Shown here: in pieces, positions 9,196-16,496 of the stretch
How positions within the stretch are numbered: the first letter of the stretch is position 1
Layout of the letters: each line of letters begins with the position of its first letter
DNA from: Flavobacterium selenitireducens
GTDB taxonomy: Bacteria; Bacteroidota; Bacteroidia; Flavobacteriales; Flavobacteriaceae
Direction: 5' to 3'
Length of the DNA stretch: 64,000 bases
NCBI RefSeq assembly: GCF_014748335.1
Contig: NZ_JAAVIY010000001.1
Span: 1-64,000 of the forward strand
Made by a program: the position numbers and the translations under genes
The notes under the pieces: generated by a model
The model's database searches: none
The model's input: the letters and a program-made list of their open reading frames with translations, nothing else
What the model was told of the DNA's origin: nothing

Positions 9196-10011
9196 ATGAA
9201 AAACAAAATTTTGCTCGCCGCCTCCGTGCTTCTACTGTCAACAGCCTGTTCGACAAATCCGATCACGGGTAAAAAAGAGTTCAATATCGTTTCTAACGAA
9301 CAATTGTTTCCTGCGGCATTCGCCGAATACAACACATTTCTCTCCCAAAATAAAGTCATTACGGGAACGGCTCAATCGCAAATGGTGGAGCGCGTCGGAG
9401 TCAAGATCCGCCAGGCTGCCGAAAAATATTACGCATCCAAGGGCCTCAGCAACTTGCTCGAGGGTTACAAATGGGAATATAAACTCGTAGACGACAAAGC
9501 GATCAACGCCTGGTGCATGCCCGGCGGCAAAATCGTCGTCTATAACGGAATTTTACCCGTGACCAAAGACGAAGCAGGGCTTGCGACCGTAATGGGGCAT
9601 GAAGTCGCCCACGCGCTGGCCAATCACGGCGCCCAACGTATGAGCGCATCCCAGGCGCAAGCGATCGGGGCGGCTGGTCTGGCGCTCGCAACAAGCGGCC
9701 AGAGTGCCGAGCGACAGGAAATGTTCCAACAATATTACGGGATAGGATCCCAGGTAGGCGTAATGTTGCCGTTTAGTCGCAGCCACGAGAGTGAAGCTGA
9801 CCAGATCGGGCTTACGCTGATGGCCATCGCCGGTTATAATCCGGATAACGCCATTACATTTTGGCAGCGCATGTCGGCACAGTCCGGCGGAGGTTCCACC
9901 CCTGAAATCCTGAGTACGCACCCGTCTGACGCTACGCGTATAGCCAATATCAAGAAGCTTGCGCCCCAGGCCAAATCCGAAGCGTCGAAACTGGGCGTTA
10001 AGTTTAATTGA
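9196..10011 (+). CDS. M48 family metallopeptidase, lipoprotein
   Basis: A 271-residue peptidase with a lipobox (LLLSTAC, Cys18) and the zinc motif HEVAH at residues 135-139, plus the downstream HESEADQIG motif that supplies the third ligand. This is the BepA/Oma1/YcaL-like branch of M48, anchored at the periplasmic face of a membrane and usually involved in quality control of outer membrane proteins; that role is inferred. A near-match promoter, TAACTTTA, lies about 30 bases upstream. A clear terminator follows. Confidence 0.92.
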   Translation: MKNKILLAASVLLLSTACSTNPITGKKEFNIVSNEQLFPAAFAEYNTFLSQNKVITGTAQSQMVERVGVKIRQAAEKYYASKGLSNLLEGYKWEYKLVDDKAINAWCMPGGKIVVYNGILPVTKDEAGLATVMGHEVAHALANHGAQRMSASQAQAIGAAGLALATSGQSAERQEMFQQYYGIGSQVGVMLPFSRSHESEADQIGLTLMAIAGYNPDNAITFWQRMSAQSGGGSTPEILSTHPSDATRIANIKKLAPQAKSEASKLGVKFN

Positions 10012-10082
10012 TACTTAGTTATCAATAATGCGTAGGTGGTGTTGGAAGATGGTTTGACATTTGACAATTTCCATTATATTCG

Positions 10083-10108
10083 AGCTGTCCAAACGGGCAG
10101 CTTTTTTT
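10083..10108 (+). terminator. Terminator after the M48 peptidase gene
   Basis: AGCTGTCC pairs with GGGCAGCT (8 bp, one G-T) around a four-base AAAC loop and is followed by seven T. Confidence 0.8.
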
Positions 10109-10127
10109 ATAGACAAAAACCGCGTTT

Positions 10128-11450
10128 ATGAGCCAACTTCAAAAAGGTGACAAAAAACTGCTCAATGCATGGGCATTCTACGATTGGGCCAATTCGGTGT
10201 ATTCACTTACGATAGCATCGGCCATCTTCCCGATTTTTTACAACTCGCTTTTTGAGTTGAGAAGCGGCTACCTGACGATTTTTGGCATGTACCTCAAGAG
10301 CACGGCATTGATCAGCTTTATTACGGCCGCGTCGTTCCTGTTGGTGGCGGTGCTTTCGCCATTGTTGTCGGGCATCGCGGACTATGTCGGCAATAAAAAG
10401 ATGTTCATGCGTTTCTTCAACTATTTGGGTGCGTTTTCGTGTATAGGATTGTATTGGTTCAACCTTGATTCCATCTACATCGGCCTGATCTGCTATTTTT
10501 TCGGGCTGGTAGGATTTTGGGGAAGCCTCGTGTTCTACAATTCGTATCTGCCTGATATTGCGTTCGAGGAGCAACAGGACGCCATCAGCGCAAAAGGGTA
10601 TTCGCTCGGTTATATCGGGAGCGTTTTGTTGCTTGTGGTCAATTTGGCCATGGTGATGTTCCCGTCCGTTTTTGGAATTTCCGGTTCCGAAGACGAGGCC
10701 CGCGATACTGCCATGCGGATTTCGTTCATCGCGGTAGGCCTCTGGTGGATCGGCTTCAGCCAATATACCTATGCTTATCTTCCGAAAGGGAACTCGAACT
10801 CGGGGAAATTGACCAAGTCGGTCGTCTTCAATGGATTCAGGGAACTTCGAAAAGTTTGGGGACAACTCGGGGAAAACGTCAGGCTTAAACGCTACCTCGG
10901 CGGGTTTTTCGTTTACAGCATGGCCGTGCAGACCGTCATGCTCGTCGCGACCTATTTCGGAGCCCAGGAAATCAAATGGGAGTCCGAAAAACAAAGCACG
11001 CTAGGGTTGATCATTTGCATTTTGCTGATTCAACTGGTGGCCGTGCTCGGGGCTTTCCTGACCTCACGCGCCTCGTCGAAGTTTGGGAATATCCCGGTTC
11101 TTATCGGCATCAACGTGTTCTGGGTAATATTGTGCGTTGGGGCTTACGTTATCGACCAGCCTGTCGAATTTTACGTAATGGCATCGTTTGTCGGCCTCGT
11201 CATGGGTGGCATCCAATCGCTTTCGCGTTCGACCTATTCCAAACTGCTCCCGAAAACCGACGACACGGCTTCGTTCTTCAGTTTCTACGACGTAGCCGAA
11301 AAAATCGGAATCGTCATTGGAATGATCGTATATGGCGTGATCGACCAATATTGGGGCCCTCGCTATTCGATCATGTTCCTCGCCGCGTTTTTTATCATCG
11401 GGATCGTGTTGCTGATGCGCATCCCAAAGTCAACAGAACGTTCCTTGTAA
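10128..11450 (+). CDS. UMF1-family MFS transporter (Atg22-like)
   Basis: A 440-residue integral membrane protein with about 12 hydrophobic segments and the family opening AFYDWANSVYSLTIASAIFP, the DWANS motif typical of UMF1/Atg22-like permeases. Bacterial substrates are unknown; fungal Atg22 exports amino acids from vacuoles. The arrangement of SRSTYSKLLPKTDDTASFFS-type motif (around residue 370) is also typical. It stands alone between the M48 gene and the convergent sigma/GIN operon. Confidence 0.88.
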   Translation: MSQLQKGDKKLLNAWAFYDWANSVYSLTIASAIFPIFYNSLFELRSGYLTIFGMYLKSTALISFITAASFLLVAVLSPLLSGIADYVGNKKMFMRFFNYLGAFSCIGLYWFNLDSIYIGLICYFFGLVGFWGSLVFYNSYLPDIAFEEQQDAISAKGYSLGYIGSVLLLVVNLAMVMFPSVFGISGSEDEARDTAMRISFIAVGLWWIGFSQYTYAYLPKGNSNSGKLTKSVVFNGFRELRKVWGQLGENVRLKRYLGGFFVYSMAVQTVMLVATYFGAQEIKWESEKQSTLGLIICILLIQLVAVLGAFLTSRASSKFGNIPVLIGINVFWVILCVGAYVIDQPVEFYVMASFVGLVMGGIQSLSRSTYSKLLPKTDDTASFFSFYDVAEKIGIVIGMIVYGVIDQYWGPRYSIMFLAAFFIIGIVLLMRIPKSTERSL

Positions 11451-11474
11451 GCACTCAATCGAACAAATGGATAT

Positions 11475-11513
11475 TAAAAAAAGGACGCCCTATCCAATCA
11501 AGATAAGGCGTCC
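11475..11513 (-). terminator. Terminator of the sigma/GIN operon
   Basis: GGACGCC at 11483-11489 and GGCGTCC at 11507-11513 form a 7-bp stem; the A run at 11475-11482 becomes a T tract on the minus strand, so it ends the leftward operon. Confidence 0.75.
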
Positions 11514-11550
11514 GCGCTAACTTTCAACTTACTTCGTAAATCAAAAGGAT

Positions 11551-12252
11551 TTATTGCCTAGCCGCAATAAGGCCCGTTCCGATGATGGTCTGCTGTTCGA
11601 TTTTCGGATTCCCCGTGTAACTGATGCGTCCTGATCCTGCGATTTGAGCATTTAGGGTTTCGGTCGAGTTGACTTCACAAACTCCCGATCCTATAATCGT
11701 GGCTTGGGTCGTAGCCGACTGTAGGGCATAGGCTTGCAGGTCGCCATCTCCATTGATGTTTGAATAAAGCCGGCCTGTGCTCCCGCTGAGCTTTATCTTG
11801 CCGGATCCGCTGAGGAAGACTTCCGTTTCATTGGTTTGCACCTCAATGGCGATTTCCCCGCTGCCGGAAAGCTGCGTTTTGAACCGGTTGGCTTTCAAGG
11901 CGACTTCCGAAACGATTTTTCCGGTTCCCGCCAGTATGATCTCTTCAAGATTTTCCACCGGGACGACCACCGTGAGGTTTTTCATGTCGCCACACCAATC
12001 GCGAAAGTTCTTTTTGGGATAGATGCGCAATATATTGCCTTCGGTAAGGACATTGAGATGATTGACGTCGATGCGGTCGCCTTCGATAAAAATCGCCCCT
12101 TCTGTTCCTTCAACCAACTTCACGGTAAAGTCGCCCGAAACCATGATGCGGTCATAGGTACCCGTTTTTACCTTGCGGACTTTCAATGAAGGTCCGGCCA
12201 CGCTTGCCGAAACAATCAGCAAGGCGGCAATTGTTGCCAGTATCGTTTTCAT
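11551..12252 (-). CDS. Head GIN (DUF2807) domain protein, second copy
   Basis: A 233-residue protein with a cleavable signal (MKTILATIAALLIVSASVAG) and a body of regular strand-turn repeats ending in Gly-rich turns (LSGSG, INGDG, IIGSG, IAGSG, IIGTG), spaced about 18-20 residues, which should fold as a right-handed beta-solenoid. This is the head GIN / DUF2807 family, common in Bacteroidetes and of unknown function. It is the last gene of a five-gene operon and lies three bases after a paralogue. Confidence 0.87.
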   Translation of the reverse strand: MKTILATIAALLIVSASVAGPSLKVRKVKTGTYDRIMVSGDFTVKLVEGTEGAIFIEGDRIDVNHLNVLTEGNILRIYPKKNFRDWCGDMKNLTVVVPVENLEEIILAGTGKIVSEVALKANRFKTQLSGSGEIAIEVQTNETEVFLSGSGKIKLSGSTGRLYSNINGDGDLQAYALQSATTQATIIGSGVCEVNSTETLNAQIAGSGRISYTGNPKIEQQTIIGTGLIAARQ

Positions 12253-12255
12253 GAC

Positions 12256-12933
12256 TTAGGATTTTTTGATGCGGCCTGAACCGGACACTTTGGTATCTTC
12301 TTTTTGTGGACTGCCCTTGTATTCGATGTTGCCTGATCCGGAAATGCGCGCTTTGAGCTCATCGGAACAGTGAACTTCACAATGGCCCGACCCTGAAATA
12401 TTGGCGTCCATCACGGAGCTTTGCAACTGGAAAGCAAGGATTTTCCCGGATCCCGAAAGGTTGGCTTCGGCATTTTTGGCCCGTCCTTCAAGTTTTATCG
12501 TACCGGAACCGGCAACCACCGCCTCCAATTGCTTCGTTTCGAGATTTAGGTCGATCAATCCGGAGCCTGAAAGCGCCACCTCGAATTCATTGGCGCTGAT
12601 CTTGTCTTTGGAGGTGATGCTTCCCGAACCCGCCAGTGCGACTTCCGTGATTTCCTTGAACGGAATCATGATTCTTACCGGTTGGTGCCTGAGCCTGACT
12701 TTCTTCCTTGGTTTGATGACGAGGTTGCCGCCATCTGATGTAATTTGGACGTTCTCGACGTCTGCCTGTTCACCGGAAAGCTGGATTTCGCCTTCGGTTC
12801 CGTCGAAGAGCTCCACGATATACGGGCCCGAAACCGCGATTTCGTCATAGCTTGCCACATTTATCTTTGTGGAAGTTTGAGCTGAGGAAAGACCTGATAT
12901 GGCCAAAAGTCCTGAGAGAATGAGTTTTTTCAT
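12256..12933 (-). CDS. Head GIN (DUF2807) domain protein, first copy
   Basis: A 225-residue secreted or periplasmic protein with a signal peptide ending near SGLSSAQ and the same SGSG-turn solenoid (LAGSGSI, LSGSGLI, VAGSGTI, LSGSGKI, ISGSGHC, ISGSGNI, VSGSGRI). It is clearly a paralogue of the next gene in the operon, though the two have diverged through most of their length. Function unknown; context with an ECF sigma factor suggests an envelope role. Confidence 0.87.
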   Translation of the reverse strand: MKKLILSGLLAISGLSSAQTSTKINVASYDEIAVSGPYIVELFDGTEGEIQLSGEQADVENVQITSDGGNLVIKPRKKVRLRHQPVRIMIPFKEITEVALAGSGSITSKDKISANEFEVALSGSGLIDLNLETKQLEAVVAGSGTIKLEGRAKNAEANLSGSGKILAFQLQSSVMDANISGSGHCEVHCSDELKARISGSGNIEYKGSPQKEDTKVSGSGRIKKS

Positions 12934-12965
12934 AATTTGATTGATGATTTATGGCTTGCGCCGGT

Positions 12966-14030
12966 TTAACGATTGCTTTTCAGGGTTACGTTGCCATATT
13001 GACCCAATACCTGTATTTTTTTTCCTCCGGCCTTTCTGTTGTGGCCTTTGTAGATTTTGTCGCGGTTGTTTTCAATTTTTGAATTGATGGTAAGCTCGTC
13101 GTCGATTCGCATGTTGGTATACTTTCCGGCGATTTCAAAATCGAAATTGTATGCGCTGCTGTATTCGAGGCTCGTCGTATTGTAATCGCCAGAAATTTGG
13201 ATGTTTCCCGCCGAAGCACCGACATTGGCTACTTTGATGTTCGTGTAGTCGGCATTGATCTTGAGATTTCCCGTCAATTCATCTGCGAACACGGTAAGGT
13301 AATCGCCTTTGCCCTCAATGTTGTTGATTTTCGCGAAACTTAACTTGCCGTAATTGCTGTCGTAGACGAGATTGCCTCCTCCGGTTGCCTTGACATCCGT
13401 ATAATTGGTCTCGAGCGTCAGCGCATCGAAATCCCCTACGGTAAGTTTGGAGTAATCAGCGTCGATGTTGCCCGCTTTTATTTTCTCGATGGAAACCGAT
13501 CCGCAATATTGAAGGTCCAACACATTGCTGGAATTGTTGAGGCGGGACAGTTTTACATTGCCATATTGAACGTTGAGGCGCACGGGTCCGTTGATTTCGG
13601 TAGAAATTACATCGCCGTATTTGTTGGTCACCTTCATCGAGCCGCGTTTGGGAATTTTGACCGTGTAGTTGATCTCCATCGTATTTCCATTTCCTGATCG
13701 GCCTGAAATGTGTCCGATACGGGTCTTTGCAGAAACCAGGTTCACCAGGGCGTTGATATCCACATCGATGGAATTCAAGCGTTTGTCTACCCAATCTTCG
13801 TTGTTGCCGCTTACCTTGATTACGATGTCGAGCTCGATTTTGTCCTCGTCCCAGGTCGTGACGAAAACGGGCCCGAATTGGGTATCGATGTCGATTCCCG
13901 CATCGTCATTGACTTTGTACGCCTTTGTGATGCGTTTTTGCTTGTTGTGCTTGCCTTCTTCGATTCCTGTGGCCGAGGCCAAAAACGGAATCATCATCAG
14001 CAGCAATACCATATTACATAACGTTTTCAT
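12966..14030 (-). CDS. DUF4097-like beta-solenoid envelope protein
   Basis: A 354-residue protein with a signal peptide (MKTLCNMVLLLMMIPFLASA) and repeating short beta strands of the form x-x-Y-G-N/D-V (TNKYGDVIS, NVQYGNVKL, DSNYGKLSF, LGQYGNVTL), typical of DUF4097-like putative adhesin solenoids. I do not recognise a more exact family. Its start overlaps the anti-sigma-like gene by 17 bases, so it is co-translated with the regulator pair, and two GIN solenoids follow. Confidence 0.75.
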   Translation of the reverse strand: MKTLCNMVLLLMMIPFLASATGIEEGKHNKQKRITKAYKVNDDAGIDIDTQFGPVFVTTWDEDKIELDIVIKVSGNNEDWVDKRLNSIDVDINALVNLVSAKTRIGHISGRSGNGNTMEINYTVKIPKRGSMKVTNKYGDVISTEINGPVRLNVQYGNVKLSRLNNSSNVLDLQYCGSVSIEKIKAGNIDADYSKLTVGDFDALTLETNYTDVKATGGGNLVYDSNYGKLSFAKINNIEGKGDYLTVFADELTGNLKINADYTNIKVANVGASAGNIQISGDYNTTSLEYSSAYNFDFEIAGKYTNMRIDDELTINSKIENNRDKIYKGHNRKAGGKKIQVLGQYGNVTLKSNR

Positions 14031-14583
14031 TCTTGTCGGTGTTTAATTGTTCGTTTGCCTCGAGTCGTGAAAGCACGTTGTCGAGAAAAGAAATCTGGGT
14101 TTTGAGATTGGCGACCAACGCATGGATGAGTTGCTTGTTCTCACCGCCTTTGGCCAGGTCTGATTTTATTTTGTCGTAATCGGCATCCATCGCCTTAAGT
14201 TGGACCAGCGCATCCTGGATGATAGGTTTGTTGAGTTCGGAATCCTTGGTTTTCATGCGCGCCATTTCATATTTGATGATGGACGTAAAAACGGAGTCGG
14301 TCTCCCTTGTCTGTTTGGACATTTCTGCCAATTGCTGCGGACGTGAACTCCCCTTGTCGTAAAAGGTGAACAATCCGAAGAGCAAGACCACGGTGGCGGC
14401 AATCGCAAGGGGCTTCATATAGGCCGGTTTGCTTTTCTTGCGGGCTTGTTTGTCGAGAAAGCGACCTGAATGGCCACGGCTCGGTTCATACAGGTCCCAC
14501 TGGCCGTCCAGTTGGGCAAACAGGTTGTCGATGCTGTCATTTTCCTTTTTCATAGCTGCTTGTTTAATCTGTCTCAGGGTCAT
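14014..14583 (-). CDS. Single-pass membrane protein, probable anti-sigma factor
   Basis: A 189-residue protein with a short acidic cytoplasmic N-terminus, a Lys-rich stretch, one transmembrane segment near residues 68-83 (LAIAATVVLLFGLFTFY) and a helical periplasmic domain with coiled-coil character. It lacks a clear zinc anti-sigma motif, so the anti-sigma role is inferred from topology and from its place directly after the ECF sigma gene, with an ATGA overlap. That overlap supports the start at 14583 rather than the internal ATG at 14553. Confidence 0.65.
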   Translation of the reverse strand: MTLRQIKQAAMKKENDSIDNLFAQLDGQWDLYEPSRGHSGRFLDKQARKKSKPAYMKPLAIAATVVLLFGLFTFYDKGSSRPQQLAEMSKQTRETDSVFTSIIKYEMARMKTKDSELNKPIIQDALVQLKAMDADYDKIKSDLAKGGENKQLIHALVANLKTQISFLDNVLSRLEANEQLNTDKNENVM

Positions 14584-15131
14584 AATTCCTGGAGTTTGTT
14601 TCTTAGACTTTCTTTTGCCCGGCTCAACAACGTCCTGCAGTTGCCGTAGTTGATGCCGAGGATGTCGGTAATCTCTTCATGGTCGTAGCCTTCGATGAAA
14701 AACAGGGTGAGTACCATCCTGTAACTGTCTTTGAGGCCTTGGATGCTTTCGAAAACCTGATTTGCCTTGAGGTGGATAAAATCCATTTCGCTTTCCTTAA
14801 AGTCTCCATCTTCCAGTTTGTACAACGTTTTTTCAAGATCTTCCTGGACGAACCGGCTGTTCTTTTTATAGAAATCGATGCTGTAATTCACAATGATTTT
14901 CTTGAGCCACGCTCCAAAAGCCACTTCCTGACGGTAATCGTCAATTTTGGTAAAGGCTTTGAGGAAACCTTCCTGCATGACGTCCTCTGCGTAATGCTCG
15001 TCCTTGACGATCCTCAGAGCCACATTGTACATCGCCCTGCAGTAGCGGTTGTACACCTCAAATTGGGCACGTTGGTCACGCCTCCTGCAAAGGGAGACGA
15101 GGTCTTCGATTGTGTGGCTGGCTAGGCTCAA
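14580..15131 (-). CDS. ECF-type RNA polymerase sigma factor
   Basis: A 183-residue sigma-70 family protein with region 2 (FEVYNRYCRAMYNVALRIVKDEHYAEDVMQEGF split over residues 24-57) and region 4 (LTLFFIEGYDHEEITDILGI, then CRTLLSRAKESL), and no regions 1 or 3, as in ECF sigmas. The only in-frame start before conserved sequence is TTG at 15131. It heads a five-gene operon with a membrane protein and three solenoid proteins, which are its likely targets. A non-consensus promoter of ECF type lies just upstream. Confidence 0.9.
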   Translation of the reverse strand: MSLASHTIEDLVSLCRRRDQRAQFEVYNRYCRAMYNVALRIVKDEHYAEDVMQEGFLKAFTKIDDYRQEVAFGAWLKKIIVNYSIDFYKKNSRFVQEDLEKTLYKLEDGDFKESEMDFIHLKANQVFESIQGLKDSYRMVLTLFFIEGYDHEEITDILGINYGNCRTLLSRAKESLRNKLQEL

Positions 15132-15153
15132 GTTTTTGATTGATTTGTGTTAA

Positions 15154-15180
15154 GGACAGATGCCGTTGGCCAATGTTACA
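15154..15180 (-). promoter_or_regulatory. Candidate ECF sigma promoter (possible autoregulation)
   Basis: On the minus strand TGTAAC (15180-15175), 15 bases, then CTGTCC (15159-15154) stands about 23 bases before the TTG start of the sigma gene. No TAnnTTTG element is present here. A GTAAC -35 with a GTC-containing -10 fits ECF promoters; the match is by eye only. Confidence 0.4.
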
Positions 15181-15391
15181 CTTTTTTTCGAAGTCAAGGA
15201 TCATTATGGGCAAAAGTGCCAACGAATCCCAGTGATAACAAGGGCTCGCGAAACTTGTTTTTTTCAATATTTGTTTTTCTTTCGGTGAAGTCCCGGGAAA
15301 TCGTCTTATAGCAAAGGGTTTTTTCCGACACATTTTTGCCGGAACCGTAAAAACTTCAGTCTATTGGCACTTTCCACTTGAGCACATTTAC

Positions 15392-15399
15392 TATATTTG
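15392..15399 (+). promoter_or_regulatory. -7 element of the lipoprotein gene promoter
   Basis: TATATTTG is an exact TAnnTTTG match 17 bases before the ATG at 15416. The only TTG at a plausible distance (15364-15366) gives a 25-base spacer, slightly long. Confidence 0.55.
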
Positions 15400-15415
15400 G
15401 CGCAAACTAACAACT

Positions 15416-16306
15416 ATGAAAAACAAGCTCCTAATTGGCATTTTTGCCATGTTATCGGTACTTAACCTTACCTCATGCGATACCGAACCGATCGATCCCA
15501 ACATTGTGGTCCCCGATCCTACAGATCCTGTCGAGGCCGGTTCCTTCAAGGTAAAGATCGATGGCGTACAATACACGGCCCTTGCAACGCAAGCTTATAT
15601 TTCGGGCGGCTCCATCCTCATGACCGCGACGCGCGCCAATGGTGACAGCTTCGGGTTTATCATCGGAGGGACGACCGAAGGGACTTACGCCGCTAACCAA
15701 AACATCCTGGCCTTCACGCAAGGTGGCTCGGAATTCGGGTGGGAGGGAACCAATCCGGCCAATGCAGGGGAGAATACGGGCGCGATCACGATATCGTCGG
15801 TCAACGCCACAACCCGAACCATTTCCGGAACATTCCAGTTCAAAGGCTATTGGAGCGATACTACCAATACGACGGTTGCGCCTAAAGAATTTACCGAAGG
15901 CGTTTTTACCAATATTCCGTATACCGATCAAAGCCCGACGGGCGATACCTTCACGGCCAATGTCGATGGAGCCGCTTACGATGCGTCCGATATTTTCGTG
16001 ACCGAGGCAGGATCCGGTGGAACCAACATCATCAGTATTTCGGCCCCAAGCGGAAACGCTAACCTTACCGTTGCTGTAATGTCCGATATTACCGTTGGAA
16101 ATTATCCGATAACGGGATCTATCGCAACGGACGACGTCCAGGTCATGTATATGAATACCTCGGGAGCAGGCGGACCCGCTACTTCCGGTGCTGTCAATAT
16201 TACCCAAAAAACCGCCGATCGTATTAGAGGTACCTTTACGGCCACGGTTACGAGCGGATCGACGACCTTCCAGATCACGCAAGGCAATTTCGATGTGGCA
16301 TATTAA
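15416..16306 (+). CDS. Lipoprotein with two related beta domains (DUF6252-like)
   Basis: A 296-residue lipoprotein (lipobox LNLTSC, Cys21). After a Pro/Asp-rich linker come two similar halves. Each starts with F-x-x-x-x-D-G-x-x-Y (FKVKIDGVQYTA near 44; FTANVDGAAYDA near 180), followed by I-S-x-x-x-x-N, a T-x-G-x-Y strand, and closes with a G-T-F strand and a F-x-E/Q-G-x-F strand. This looks like an internal duplication of a DUF6252-type domain; the family name is from memory. Function unknown; surface or periplasmic location inferred from the lipobox. Confidence 0.75.
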   Translation: MKNKLLIGIFAMLSVLNLTSCDTEPIDPNIVVPDPTDPVEAGSFKVKIDGVQYTALATQAYISGGSILMTATRANGDSFGFIIGGTTEGTYAANQNILAFTQGGSEFGWEGTNPANAGENTGAITISSVNATTRTISGTFQFKGYWSDTTNTTVAPKEFTEGVFTNIPYTDQSPTGDTFTANVDGAAYDASDIFVTEAGSGGTNIISISAPSGNANLTVAVMSDITVGNYPITGSIATDDVQVMYMNTSGAGGPATSGAVNITQKTADRIRGTFTATVTSGSTTFQITQGNFDVAY

Positions 16307-16330
16307 ACCGACGCCTGCACTTTAAAGTAT

Positions 16331-16356
16331 AAAATCCGCACTTCGCGGATTTTTTT
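16331..16356 (+). terminator. Terminator after the lipoprotein gene
   Basis: AAATCCGC pairs with GCGGATTT across a five-base loop, followed by a T run. Confidence 0.8.
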
Positions 16357-16440
16357 ATGGCACAGTTTTGGGCGTACCAATCGTGTAACGAATTAATCGG
16401 TCATACGTCGATTTTGCGTTTTCCTAATATATTGATAACC

Positions 16441-16448
16441 TATCTTTG
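16441..16448 (+). promoter_or_regulatory. -7 element of the lon promoter
   Basis: TATCTTTG is an exact TAnnTTTG match; TTTTG at 16412-16416 lies 24 bases upstream. The element overlaps the frame upstream of the chosen lon ATG and so supports the start at 16497. Confidence 0.5.
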
Positions 16449-16496
16449 TACATCGAGGCAGTTTTTTTGGACTGTCAACATGACACCTACCACCGC

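Noticed and set aside
16446..16496. Longer Lon N-terminus
   Set aside because: The extra 17 codons overlap the TATCTTTG promoter element and do not resemble Lon starts in related bacteria.
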